DNA from: Corydoras sp. C115
Lineage: Eukaryota > Chordata > Actinopteri > Siluriformes > Callichthyidae
Assembly (NCBI GenBank): GCA_019802505.1
Contig: JAFMOC010000268.1
Location: 220,001-284,000 of the forward strand
Direction: 5' to 3'
DNA length: 64,000 bases
The stretch's first letter is position 1, and every line of letters starts with the position of its first letter. Below, in pieces: positions 43,801-53,935 of the stretch. Below the pieces are notes generated by a model. It was not told the origin of the DNA, searched no databases, and worked only from the letters and a program-made list of their open reading frames with translations. The position numbers were made by a program, and so were the translations under genes.

Positions 43801-46161
43801 GCTGGATCAGCAAGAGCTTCTGTCCGAGCGCCGGACGGCCGGACTCAAAGCGCCGCGCGTCCAGAGAACCCCGGCCCATAAATATTTACCGGCCGGCCGC
43901 GGCGGCGCTCCGCTCTGGTGTTCTCCACCCGTCGCACTCGCGAGGTGCTGACACGACGGGTTTGGGAGAAGTCACAGAGGGGCGTGGCTTAACCGCGAGG
44001 CCGACGAGGGCCGGCGTTTGACCCTCCGCTCTAATGAGCTGATGACGGTCATCTTTCTAACGAGGTTAATTTCCCTGCGAGTGTGGTGGTGGTGGTGGGC
44101 GTGCCGCTTCCTGTGTGTGAACGCCGCCGGCCGGCTGACCGTCATCTGCCTTTTAATAGCGAGGTCAGCTCGTAAACCCGCACCGCACGCCGGCCCCGGG
44201 GCCCGACTCGCTTCCTCCAGCCATTTCCCCTCACCGCTGGTCTTTACTGCTGCAGCAGAGTGCTCCAGCTTACTCACACACACACACACCACACACACAC
44301 ACTCGCGCGTGCGCACACACTCGCGCGTGCGCACACACTCGCGCGTGCGCACACACTCGCGCGTGCGCACACTCACTCGCGCGCACACTCACTCGCGCGC
44401 ACACTCACTCGCTCTCACACACACTCGCTCTCACACACACTCGCTCTCACACACACTCGCTCTCACACACACTCGCTCTCACACACACTCGCTCTCACAC
44501 TCACTCGCTCTCACACACACTCACACTCGCTCTCACACACACTCACTCGCTCTCACACACACTCACTCGCTCTCACACACACTCACTCGCTCTCACACAC
44601 ACTCACTCGCTCTCACACACACTCACTCGCTCTCACACACACTCACTCGCTCTCACACACACTCACTCGCTCTCACACACACTCACTCGCTCTCACACAC
44701 ACTCACTCGCACTCTCACACTCACACAGCCTCAGCTCAGTGTTCAAAGACGTGTCAGGTGTCTTCGGCCCTTTGAAGTTCGGTTTTTATTTTCTCTCCTG
44801 TCCGCAGGTTCGGGATCCACCCCGTGGCAGGACGCATGCCCGGTCAGCTGAACGTTCTCCTGGCTGAGGCCGGCGTTCCGTACGACGTGGTTCTGGAGAT
44901 GGACGAGATCAACCACGACTTCCCCGGTATGACGCCGTGGTCATCGTAAAGTTACGTCACGCGAACGTCGCTCCGGTCCCTCACCGTCTCCCTTCTCTTT
45001 TTTTTGTTTTGTCCGTCTCCAGAAACCGACCTGGTTCTGGTCATCGGTGCCAACGACACGGTCAACTCGGCCGCACAGGAGGACCCCAACTCCATCATCG
45101 CCGGCATGCCCGTCCTGGAGGTGTGGAAGTCCAAACAGGTGAGCGCTTCCTGGAGTCGTAACCTCGCTCTCTCTCACTCTCTGTCTCTCTCACGCTCTGT
45201 CTCTCTCTCACTCTCTGTCTCTCTCTCACGCTCTCTTGCGCTTTCTCTCTCTCGCGCTCTCTCTGGTTTTACTTATCTAATCACGTCAGGGTTCGCGCTC
45301 CGCAGACAGATGCTCTCAATCAGGCCGTGGTTCTCGCCGTGGTTCTCAGGAAGCGCTCGACGGGTTCTGCGCCTCAGACACTAATGACTCTTAATTTTGT
45401 AAATGGGAGATACTTAAATAACCATTACGTGTTGGAAGCGCAAGCGGCATTCGCACAGAACCGCAGACGCGAGTGTACGGGTTCAGGTGACCGACTGAAA
45501 ATGAATTTAAAGGACCTGCACCACCACCGTGCCCCTCGGCCCCCGCGGCAGGCTTCGTGTTGGTCTGTAATGGATCTCCAGGGGTTCTGGAGGTGACCGC
45601 GTTCGCAGCACTTCTCCGTCTTTGGGTTTTAATTCGCTCTGATCGCAGACTCGGTGACGCTGCGCCGGTCGCGTCTGCGTGGGGACATCACACGCCCGTG
45701 TCCTCTGCCAGGCGGCTTCATTACAGCTCTGCGGGCTTAGAACGCTTAATTATTGCGGCGCGTCTGATTTATGAAGGTCACCGCTCGCTGCCGCTCCATC
45801 CCTGCATTCTTTAATCTTCCCTATCCTGATGAATGGCTGAGCGAGTGTAAACGCCGTCGCCGCCGCTGCGTGTTTATACTCCCGTAAAAACCCCGTGCTG
45901 TAAATATGGAATAAAATGAGGACACGGGGGACGTTCTGATCACAGGTTTGGAGATATTAAGAACGTTTTTTTAATTTGATTTAATTTCGTTTGCATTAAT
46001 CCTGCTCTCCGCTCTTCCAGGTGGTCGTGATGAAGCGCTCTCTGGGCGTCGGCTACGCCGCCGTGGACAACCCCATCTTCTACAAACCCAACACCTCCAT
46101 GCTCTTAGGAGACGCCAAGAAGACCTGCGACGCTCTCGCCGCCAAAGTCCGGGAAGGTTAA
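29171..46161 (+). CDS. nnt: NAD(P) transhydrogenase, mitochondrial; complete, 21 coding exons
   Basis: Inner-membrane proton-translocating enzyme passing hydride from NADH to NADP+, supplying mitochondrial NADPH. Coding exons: 29171-29309, 30557-30786, 30868-31085, 31191-31278, 31409-31497, 32378-32565, 33053-33186, 33268-33459, 33546-33699, 34584-34745, 35915-36025, 37339-37484, 37612-37807, 38169-38402, 39279-39439, 39524-39703, 39793-39952, 41045-41126, 44808-44926, 45023-45138, 46021-46161. Every phase agrees: 1079 residues plus TAA, against 1086 in human. Residues 1-46 (MASVLRVVASSCSS, Arg-rich) are the transit peptide. Domain I (to about 470) carries AMDQVPRVTIAQGYDALSS and IIGGGVAGLAAAG. 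Domain II (about 478-900) is a chain of hydrophobic helices including FHSLVGLAAV and GVTLTAAIGGADMPVV. Domain III carries GYGLCAAKAQYPIADL, GIHPVAGRMPGQLNVLL, VIGANDTVNSAAQ and KRSLGVGYAAVDN (NADP binding). No disabling change is seen. One intron (33187-33267) uses a GC donor. Confidence 0.97.
31150..31188 (+). repeat. (TG)n tract at an nnt acceptor
   Basis: About 38 bp of TG repeat ends 2 bp before the CAG acceptor of nnt exon 5 (31191). It replaces an ordinary pyrimidine tract in a 105-bp intron. Confidence 0.95.
31516..31611 (-). mobile_element. SINE 3' fragment ending in a 47-base G run
   Basis: CCATCCATTATCTTCTGCTT and TATCCTCTATTAGGGTCG are the SINE tail on the minus strand. They are followed by 47 consecutive G (31565-31611), where the body (TTCCCCATGCCC) should continue but unrelated TTTTTCAGATACC begins. 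The copy is therefore broken exactly at its variable homopolymer. Confidence 0.85.
31812..32164 (-). mobile_element. tRNA-derived SINE, copy 9 (nnt intron)
   Basis: Near full-length minus-strand copy with an (ATTC)n tail at 31815-31840, the body, B box GGATTCGAACC near 32099 and head CCACCGTGCCG at 32152. About 20 bp of the body (GACTTGATCCATG) is missing near 32010. Confidence 0.9.
33187..33267 (+). other. nnt: GC-AG intron of nnt
   Basis: The exon ends CACAAG and the intron begins GCAAGA, not GT; it ends TTTCAG. Phase 0 on both sides and the protein join HK|GVTHIGYTDLP fit only this site. GC donors with a strong AAG|GCAAG context are a known minor class. Confidence 0.85.
35870..35910 (+). 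repeat. (TG)n tract at an nnt acceptor
   Basis: About 38 bp of TG repeat ends immediately before ACGCAG, the acceptor of the nnt exon at 35915. Confidence 0.95.
37150..37265 (+). repeat. Dispersed repeat R1 fragment (nnt intron)
   Basis: GGTGTGAGGGCATCATCCAC, CACCTTAATTCCTGCTCTG and TTCTGGTCAGAGAACATGG match the middle of the R1 element. Confidence 0.55.
41128..41310 (+). repeat. Dispersed repeat R1 copy (nnt intron)
   Basis: CAGTGTCACTGAGCATCATC, CACCACCTTAATAACACCTG, GGTCCTGATCATCAGAGAAC, GATGGACTACAGAATG and AGAACTACAAACTGATCC appear in the same order as at 27115. It starts two bases after the donor of the exon ending at 41126. Confidence 0.75.
41838..42172 (-). mobile_element. tRNA-derived SINE, copy 10 (nnt intron)
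   Basis: Minus-strand copy flanked by ATT microsatellites on both sides (41795-41835 and 42173-42193), with G-run at 41876, B box GGATTTGAACC near 42106 and head CCACCGTGCC at 42160. Confidence 0.9.
43000..43340 (-). mobile_element. tRNA-derived SINE, copy 11 (nnt intron)
   Basis: Minus-strand, well preserved copy: tail CCATTCATTATCTTCTGCTT, G-run 43043-43051, B box GGATTCGAACC near 43279, head GCCACCGTGCCGCC at 43324. Confidence 0.92.
43470..43778 (+). mobile_element. Diverged SINE, copy 12 (nnt intron)
   Basis: Plus-strand copy with B box GGTTCGAATCCCC at 43484, the body and CCCCCCCCCAGGGCCTAGTA. It lacks the A-box head and differs at many positions, so it is an older copy, 130 bp from copy 11 in inverted orientation. 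Confidence 0.8.
44268..44730. repeat. CA/CTCGCTCTCACACA compound array (nnt intron)
   Basis: About 460 bp built from CACA dinucleotides. First come CTCGCGCGTGCGCACACA units (18 bp), then CTCGCTCTCACACACA (16 bp), then CTCGCTCTCACACACACTCA (20 bp). It ends about 80 bp before the nnt exon at 44808. The long open frames across it are artefacts of the repeat. Confidence 0.97.
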
Positions 46162-47030
46162 CCACGTTCGGCCGCATCCTGTTTTAAAGCGGGACGGGGT
46201 GTTTTTTTTTTTTTTTTTGTTTTTTTGTTTTTTTTAACATCGAGATGAAACGAATGAGACACTCCTGACCACACACCCCCCCCCCCTCACCCCTAACCCC
46301 CGTTAAATCGGATGTAGGGCTTTAGTTGTAGATTGGATCGTCTATTTTGTTCAGTATTTGACTGTCGGCAAAAAACAAAACAAAAGCATTACGATTTATT
46401 AACTTAGTCAGGGATTTACCTTCAGCACGTCACCCGCGGGGGGCGCCGTCGTCCGCCTCTCGCCACCCGGTGCTGGTTCATGTCTGTAGCCATTTCTTAG
46501 TCAATGCAAATGTTTTCTTACCTCTAAGGAACATGAGTGTGAGGGAAGGATCAGGAAGGAATCACCCTCATGTGACCCCATTCCCCCCCCCCCCCTCCAC
46601 CAAAACCCCAGAATCAGGTGAAGGTTCTTTTCTGAAGTGTTTCCTCCATACCCGCTTCTCTAAAGCTTCAAAAGTACAAACACATGATGATGATGATGAT
46701 GATGATGAACTCCTACCTCCTGCCTGAACAAACCCTCCTGCGGTACCCACGCAGCCGCGAGCTCCTCGTCAGGGTTCCACGATCTGCTCCACGCCTTTGT
46801 GTTGCTTTACTCCCTTTTTTTTTTTTTTTTTTTTTTTTTCTCCTCCATTTTTTTGAAACCGAGCAATAACGCACAACTACGGCGTCATTTTTGAAATCAC
46901 TCCAACTTGAAAAGGGAAGACGGCCGGGATAGGCCGCGTGGCAGCACGTTGGTGGGACTGTAGAGTGTGTCTTTATGAGGTTCGTCCTGGAGGCTCTTAA
47001 TAAACATCAGATAAGAAAACGTACCGCTGG
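46162..47030 (+). other. nnt: nnt 3' UTR
   Basis: Runs from the TAA at 46159-46161 to the AATAAA at 46999-47004. It includes a T-rich tract at 46201-46236, a C-run near 46276, (ATG)n at 46685-46708 and a T-run at 46816-46839. The poly(A) signal is the first canonical one downstream. Confidence 0.65.
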
Positions 47031-47114
47031 CTTTCTGATTGTTCCGCATTGGAACTGAGAGTTCTGATGGTGTCACTGTTCCGCATGTAGCCTGGACGTG
47101 GAACCTGGGTGTGT

Positions 47115-47185
47115 GTGAGTTCAAGTTATTTATTTATGTTGCGCTTTTTACAACAGTACATTGTCACAAAGCAGCTTTACAGAAT
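47115..47185 (+). repeat. 3' tail of a common fish interspersed repeat
   Basis: TTATGTTGCGCTTTTTACAA, CAGTACATTGTCACAAAGCA and GCTTTACAGAATAAA match, in inverted orientation, the widespread fish repeat end (GCTGCTTTGTGACA...GCGCTATA). A related end occurs at 63890-63950. Confidence 0.5.
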
Positions 47186-47433
47186 AAAAAGCCTTTAAAC
47201 CCCCAAAGAGCGAGCCGAAGCGACAGCGGCAAGACAAAACTCCGTTATGCTGATATTTAAGGACGAAACCTTGTGAGGACCGAGACATTGTGTGTGTGGA
47301 GCATCGTGTGTAATCTTTCCTAAACGTTCTTTATCTTTAGGGTGGTTACGATGGAGCTCGTCTTAAACCCGCGACGGGGCGTGGCCTCGTCCGTAAGTGT
47401 GCGTGACATTCCTGCAGATGGTGGCGGTGATTC

Positions 47434-47435
<2 letters not shown>

Positions 47436-47503
<68 letters not shown>
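47436..47503. repeat. (GT)n microsatellite
   Basis: A pure GT tract of about 67 bp just downstream of nnt. Confidence 0.98.
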
Positions 47504-47506
<3 letters not shown>

Positions 47507-47814
47507 GAACGTTAATCAGCGCTGTGTGTTGAGTGCTCTGTTGATGGGTTTGAACCGCAGCGCTGTATCTCAGGCATGTGCCGGGATAAGGTCTAATCTG
47601 ATCCGGGTTCTGTGATTGCCCCATTGTCGCTCGGAGGGTGATCCGCCGCGGCGGTGGTGCGGGGTTCTCACCCGTATGTGTGTGAAGAGTGCGTCATGTG
47701 GGTTCAAAGTGGCTCTCAAACCGCGACGTCCCTCATTCTGCGCTCGTCTTCTGGACGGTTCTCTGAAAACGCCGTTTAATCACAGCGTTTGTGTTTCGGT
47801 CGGTCTCAGTACCA

Positions 47815-47990
47815 CTGAGTCATTTCAGCCTTCATCAGTATACCAACAGTTTGGGGAAGGCCCTACCATAAGGACAGCAGGGAGAGTCATAACATTTACT
47901 GAATGCAAAAAAAAAAAAGAAGTCCTGGTGCCAACAACCACGCCAGAGTCCAAACCCCTTAAGAATCCATTGATCATCAAGCTGGTTACC
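47815..47990 (+). mobile_element. Tc1-like transposase fragment
   Basis: CAACAGTTTGGGGAAGGCCC matches the Tc1-like block also seen at 14398, 26013 and 50672. The flanking sequence (TGGTGCCAACAACC, also near 52060) is decayed. Confidence 0.45.
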
Positions 47991-48027
47991 CCTCCCCTTT
48001 TTTTTTATTTTTTTTTTTATATTTATT

Positions 48028-48368
48028 GGCAGCACGGTGTGTTAGGGGTTAGTATGTTCTCCTTTCAGCACTAGGGATTCCCGGTTCGAATCCCCATCTA
48101 GGTGGAATTTCCATGTCCTCCCCGTGTCTGCGTGGGTTTCCTCAGGGTTCTCCGGTTTCCTCCCACAGTCCAAAAACATGGATCAAGTCTATTGAATTCG
48201 CCAAATTGCCCCAAATAGTGTGAGTGAGTGTGTGCCCAGCAATAGACTGCCCCCCTATCCTGGGTGTATCTGCCCAGCGCCCGAAACGTTCTCCCCTGGA
48301 TGAGCATGGGGAACCCCCCCCCACGACGCTAATAGAGGATAAAGCGGAAGATAATGAATGAATGAATT
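48028..48368 (+). mobile_element. tRNA-derived SINE, copy 13
   Basis: Plus-strand copy with head GGCAGCACGGTGTGTTAGGG, B box GGTTCGAATCCCC at 48083, C-run near 48315 and (GAAT)n tail, followed by a T-rich stretch. Confidence 0.88.
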
Positions 48369-49038
48369 AATTTATTTTATTTTTATTTTTATTTTTTTTT
48401 TTTTTTGAAGACTCCACCTGTGACTCCTCCACCCGACGCAGGCCTTCAGATGTCCACGTCTCCGGTTTCGGTTCTTTAAAAGCGCTGCGGTTCCTCTGAA
48501 GAGATAAATTTGGGCTGCACTTACCGCGCTCTCGCTTCAAAGAACTGACGTTCAGGGAACGTAAACACGGGCCTGTCCTTTTAACATACTTTTATTAGCC
48601 ATCTGTCCCGCTGGACGGGAAGGATGAGGACGGCTTTAATGTTCCCGACAGGGACGGCGGAGAGGTGCGCTCAGGGTTGGACATGAGACGTGGGGACGGC
48701 CATCACATCTGCACGTAAACCGCACAGCGAGATTTAGTTTTTAATATTTAAAAAAACATATTTAATTCAAATTAATAATCAGATTCCTATTAAATTAAAA
48801 ATTAAATAAAATTGAAAGGATTCTCTAAACTTTGAACTCTGTGTGTGATGGGATAGGAACAGTCAAAGGTTTACAATAAAGTGCCGTTTTGTTGACATCA
48901 AAGCACAGCTGGCAGCCAATCAGAAACCAGTCGTGAAATCAGAACGTTTTGAATTAAATCTCAAAAAATGTGATTTTATTTTATTGAACTGATTTTTTTG
49001 GAGGGTCAGGAGGTCACGGACGGCGTAAATGTGAGCGT

Positions 49039-49074
<36 letters not shown>

Positions 49075-49640
49075 GTAGGATATTCAGTTGCTGGAGCCTC
49101 ATGGAGGCTGAATGGTTGTAGTTATGGTGAGTCCTGAGTGGGTCAGAGGATTAAGGGTGGGTCAGCGTGGGTGGTCCAGGTGGAGGTAAGGTTTCCGGAG
49201 GCCAAGCCTCATCAGTGTTTCCACGTGTTCCGTAAATCCCACGTCTCCCCCCCCGTGTGGCGGATCTGGATCGGTCGGTTGGAGCTCCACCCCCTCGGAC
49301 GGGCCGGCTCCACCCGATCGTCCACCCGGTTCCGCGCCCGGTTCTGTCCGTAGCTCCTTTATGAGCGCTCCTCGCTCTGATGGATTGTAAGCAGCGCTGA
49401 TGGCGTGTAGCGCCGCGGAGGTGTGGGAGATGAGTCCAGGCTCCCGTCCAGCGCCTCACGCCTCACGCCTCGCCCCTGTGCCGTTTTTGGAGTTGAACGG
49501 TAGTGCGCCGGTGATGGAGGATCCGTGGGGGGGGACGGGGGGATGGGGGGTTACGCTCGGGTTCCGGCCGTGAGAACCGCCGCCAAGAACCCTCCATGAA
49601 CGCGGTGCAGATGAACGATGCACGACACCCCCGCGTCCAG
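48369..49640. other. Gene-free unique sequence
   Basis: Beyond T-rich runs, an AT-rich stretch at 48740-48830 and a (TG)n at 49041-49072, I see no splice-bounded coding exon on either strand. Confidence 0.5.
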
Positions 49641-49645
49641 ACTGG

Positions 49646-49880
49646 GATTCCCGGCTTAAATCCCCATCTGGGTGGAGTTTGCATGTCGTGTCCGCGTGGG
49701 TTTCCTCCGGGTTCTCCGGTTTCCTTCCACAGTCTGAAAACATGGATCAAGTTCAATTAAATTCTCCAAATTGCCCCAAATAGAGTGTGTATGTGTGCGT
49801 GTCTGTGTGTGTGTGCCCAGCGATAGATTGCCCCCCCGTAACCCTAATATAGTATAAAGCGGAAGATAATGGATGGATGG
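49646..49880 (+). mobile_element. SINE copy 14 with internal deletion
   Basis: Plus-strand copy starting near the B box and ending GGATGGATGG. About 70 bp between the two family C-runs (GATTGCCCCCC and CCCCCGCGACCC) is missing, leaving one fused run, as expected from a deletion between homopolymers. Confidence 0.85.
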
Positions 49881-50182
49881 AATCCCCATCTGGATGGAGT
49901 TTCCATGTTCTCCCCGTGTCTGCGTGGGTTTCCTCCGGGTTCTCCGGTTTCCTCCCACAGTCCAAAAACATGGATCAAGTCAATTGAGTTCTCCAAATTG
50001 CCCCATATAGAGTGTGTGTGTGTGTGTGTGAGTGAGTGTGTGCCCAGCGATAGATTGCCCCCCTGTCCTGGGTGTATCTGCCCAGCGCCCAAAACGTTCT
50101 CCCCTTGGTGGGCATGGGGAACCCCCCCCCCCCCCCCCCCCCCCCCCGCGACCCTAATAGAGGATAAAGTGGATGATGATGG
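49881..50182 (+). mobile_element. SINE copy 15, head-to-tail with copy 14
   Basis: Starts abruptly at AATCCCCATCTGGATGGAG (just inside the B box), directly after the GGATGG tail of copy 14. The body is complete, with a 26-base C-run at 50122-50147. It lacks the Pol III head. Confidence 0.88.
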
Positions 50183-50525
50183 ATCTCAGGTTTAATCAGA
50201 TCTCTGCTTATCTGCTGCATTTTAACGGTGATCATCGGTTTATGACATCATAATTACTCTGTTATGTAAATAAGGTTCTTTAATTGTCACACCCTCTCCC
50301 CAAAATTAAGAGGTGTGAATTCTCATGATGAAGGTTTAAGGTGGTTAATCATTCTGTAACTGTTGTTTGCAGCAGCTGTGTTTTCAGGGTCGTCCCGATT
50401 CGCCTCCTCACCAACCCCCATGATGCACCAGCCCCTGCGACTCGTCAGGAGAAGGGTCTCCATTATCTCGGGGTTCCTGTCAGAACCCCCCCCCCCCACC
50501 ACACACACTTAAAGAGGAGCTCTTC

Positions 50526-50557
<32 letters not shown>

Positions 50558-51221
50558 CACCAAGCTCCAGGTGTCTGAAGGGATTAAGCTCACATACCTG
50601 TAACACACACACCACATGTATCAGAACAAAGCCTTTGATCTGTAAACGTGGACGTGTCTGATGGGGTAGGAACAGTTTGGGGAAGGCCCGTCGTTACCAA
50701 GCAAGGTCCGTGATGAAGAAGATGGACCCACTTGGAGTCCGATGGAGTGTGTAGGTGGCTGTGTGTGTGTGTGTGTGTGTGTGTGTTGATGGGTGGTGGT
50801 GTTTCCACAGTGTGCGTCTTCATTTAAAAGAAAAGGTGACGGGAGAACAAAGGGTCGGACTGCAGACCCTCAGAGGGCTCGGGTTTCGGGAGGATCACCG
50901 CTCAGCGTCAAAGGGACCCGCCGCCGCCGCCGCCGCCGTCCCTCACAAAAGGACGACTGACACCAGAATACAGGGATGAGGTTTCACAGGCTGCGCATGA
51001 AAAGAAAAACCCCGTCCCCCCCCCGTCCCCCTCGCTCCGTGTTTTGTGTTGGAGAGGTAACAAAAGCGCTCATCCCCCTCATGCGGGTCCTGATGTCGGG
51101 GCAAGAGGAATTCACCTTGAAAGTCTGTGGCCGCTCTGAAGATACGGACGTTCTGAAGCGGCCTCCATCCTGACTGATTACATCCATTCGTGAGGCTTTT
51201 AATTCGGAGGGGTGTGTGTGT

Positions 51222-51252
<31 letters not shown>

Positions 51253-51555
51253 GGGGGGGGGGTGTCAGCACCCTTATCCCGTGTGGTGTTTTGGGCGGCT
51301 GAGGGAGGTTGCGTGCCCTCATCCTGCGCGGCGTTGGGCGTGGAGGGACTTATCTCCTCACACAATGGCGTTCCGTGCCACGAGAGTCCCTCGCACCCGT
51401 CCTTCAGCCCCGAACAAAAGAGAGCGCGCCCTGCAGGCCGACCGGCGTTCGCACGCCCAGATCCCTCTGGCACGGTAGAACCACCGCGCGGGCCTGACGC
51501 GTTCTGCCTGATGTCCTCGTTCCACAGGTTCCAGAACATGAGCGTCTGCTCACGG
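50183..51555. other. Gene-free; microsatellites and a Tc1-like block
   Basis: Contains TG tracts (50527-50552, 50760-50785), a Tc1-like block CAGTTTGGGGAAGGCCCG at 50672, a (CCG)n run at 50918-50938 and a TG-G compound run at 51211-51262. No supported exon. Confidence 0.5.
51211..51262. repeat. (TG)n followed by a G run
   Basis: About 24 bp of TG runs directly into 26 consecutive G. Confidence 0.95.
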
Positions 51556-51559
51556 AACG

Positions 51560-51645
51560 CGTGTGATGAACGATGCACCACCACCATCCACTCACTGCAG
51601 AACTGAGGATCATCCACCACCCTAATAACACCGGCGTCACAGCTC
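51560..51645 (+). repeat. Dispersed repeat R1 fragment
   Basis: GATGCACCACCACCATCCACTC, CACTGCAGAACTGAGGATCATC and CACCACCCTAATAACACCGG match the same part of R1 that forms the left-end satellite unit, here as a single copy. Confidence 0.7.
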
Positions 51646-51665
51646 ACAGAGAGACAGAACAGGAT

Positions 51666-51990
51666 CTTAGTGGTTTAGCATGTTCTCCTCTCAGCACTAG
51701 GGATTCCCGGTTCGAATCCCCATCTGGGTGGAGTTTCTATGTTCTCCCCGTGTCCACGTGGGTTTCCTCCGGGTTCTCCGGTTTCCTCCCACAGTCCAAA
51801 AACATGGATCAAGTCAAATGAGTTCTCCAAATTGCCCCATATAGAGTGTGTCTGTGCCCAGCGATAGATTGCCCCCCTGTCCTGGGTGTATCTGCCCAGC
51901 GCCCGAAACGTTCTCCCCTGGATGGGCATGGGGAACCCTCGACCCTAATAGAGGATGAAGCAGAAGATAATGAATGAATGAATCACTGCG
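51666..51990 (+). mobile_element. tRNA-derived SINE, copy 16
   Basis: Plus-strand copy beginning at the A-box end (CTTAGTGGTTTAGCATGTTC) with B box GGTTCGAATCCCC at 51710. Unusually it has no C-run (GGGGAACCCTCGACCCTAAT). Tail GAATGAATGAAT. Confidence 0.9.
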
Positions 51991-52884
51991 TTCAGATTGT
52001 GTGAGTCACATGAGCGATTCGTCCAATCAGAATGTAGAACCCAACTAAGGGTCCGGCTGGTGCCAACAACCGTGTCAGGATCTCAGCATCTCTCCATCTT
52101 GATGGCTGCTGCTGTGCCACGATTGGCCGGGTGGATGTGATCTACGGAGGTTCTTCAGATGGAACCTGAGACCCCTGCGTCCTCGCGGAGCGGGTCGGGG
52201 GTGCGTGCACTCCGGGGCGGGAGGACGTGATGTCGTTCTCATTAATTAATATTCGTCGGAATGCAAATAAATCACGTAAACGCGAAACAGCTGAGCGCCT
52301 GACCTTCAAAGGGCCGCAGGAGGGCGGGGCTTACTCACCTGTCCGTTAATCTCACTTTGAAGTGCAGTCCACCTCCATTAATATCCCTCAGATGTGATTA
52401 AAGGTGTAACGAATCAATCGGCGTGTGATTAACGAGCCGTAGCCGTAACGAGATACTCCGTCTGATGGAGTCCATCTGCAGAGCCGAGCGTCGGCCGTCG
52501 GGTTTAACGCTCGGACGCTCGGGTTCGACTGATTACCTCCGCTTACACCCCGCCCCCTGACGCGTCCTCGCGCTGATTGTCGGCGCTCGCGGTGCCCTGG
52601 AGGGGTCGCCGTGTTCGGGCCTGACCTCGCGCTCTGAGTTCTGATTGGACGATGAGCCGTGCAGGTGGATGGATTTCGTCCCGGCTGCGTGCTGTGATTA
52701 CTGACGGAGGGATCGAGTGTCCGCCGCTCGGGGCGTCCCCGCCGTCTATTAATCTGAACGTCCAGAACGAGGACGAGATCCCGCCGGCGCCACCTGGCTA
52801 AAAAATAATAATAAACCTGATCAAATAAACGAGAGGCCTGCCCTTAACCTCCGTCCTGAGGGATGAACTGGAACTCCGATCGGA
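51991..52884. other. Gene-free unique GC-rich sequence
   Basis: No repeat family or exon recognised. Near 52244 a 45-bp AT-rich patch holds CATTAATTAATATTC and ATGCAAATAAAT (octamer-like), surrounded by GC-rich unique DNA. This is a possible regulatory element, but unproven. Confidence 0.35.
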
Positions 52885-53178
52885 ACTCCCCATGTCCATC
52901 CAGGGGAGAACGTCTCGGGCGCTGGGCAGATACACCCAGGACAGGGGGGCAATCTATCACTGAGCACACACTCACTCACACACACACACTCTATATGGGG
53001 CAATTTGGAGAACTCAATTGACCTTGATCCATGTTTTTGGACTGTGGGAGGAAACCGGAGAACCCGGAGGAAACCCACGCTGACACGGGGAGAAACATGC
53101 AAATTTTTGGGGGATTCGAACCGGGAATCCCTAGTGCTGAGAGGAGAACATGCCAAACCACTAAGCCACCGTGCCGCC
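52885..53178 (-). mobile_element. tRNA-derived SINE, copy 17
   Basis: Minus-strand copy lacking its tail and C-run. It begins CCCATGTCCATCCAGGGGAG and ends with head CCACCGTGCCGCCCC. Confidence 0.88.
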
Positions 53179-53369
53179 CCTTGAAAAATCAACGTTAATT
53201 AATCTATAATGAGATGAGACCTCGTTAATAAGGGCGTGTCTTTGTTCTTCAGTGGGTCCCGGCTGTGGGCCGCGCTGTGAGTGTCGGGTTCCGGTGATGG
53301 ATCCGCGTTCCGCTCTCGGCTCAGGTTGGGAAACGTTCTCAGTGCATGATTTTAACGAGGCGATGCGTC

Positions 53370-53935
53370 TGACGAACGACTCAGAAGAACCAACTCTGAT
53401 GAAATGACTCTGACGAACGACTCTGACGAACGACTGACGAAACGACTCTGACGAAACGACTCTGACGAATGACTCAGATGAAACAACTCTGATGAACGAC
53501 TCTGATGAAACGATTCTGACGAAACGACTCTGATGAAACGACTCTGAAGAAACGACTCTGACGAAACGACTCAGATGAAACGACTCAGATGAAACGACTC
53601 TGACGAACAACTCAGATGAAACGACTCTGACGAACCAACTCTGACGAACAACTCTGATGAAACGACTCTGACAAACGACTCTGACGAGCGACTCTGACGA
53701 ACGACTGACGAAACGACTCTGACGAAACGACTCTGACGAAACGACTCTGACGGAACGACTCTGACGGAACGACTCTGACGGAACGACTCTGACGAAACGA
53801 CTCTGATTAAACGACTCTGATGAACGACTCTGATTAAACGACTCTGACGAAACGACTCTGACGAAACGACTCTGACGAAACGACTCTGATGAAACGACTC
53901 TGATTAAACGACTCTGATGAAACGACTCTGAAGCG
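53370..53935. repeat. 14-bp minisatellite (GAAACGACTCTGAC)
   Basis: About 40 units of GAAACGACTCTGAC, with 13-bp GAACGAC forms and GATGAAAC/GATTAAAC variants. The minus-strand open frame across it encodes only SESFRQSRFVRVV-type repeats and is not a gene. Confidence 0.96.

Noticed and set aside
44018..44851. 277-codon Thr-His-Ser open frame
   Set aside because: It is produced by the CA/CTCGC compound repeat.
6193..53178. tRNA genes at GGTTCGAATCC boxes
   Set aside because: The boxes belong to a repeated SINE body and do not fold into a cloverleaf with acceptor and anticodon stems.
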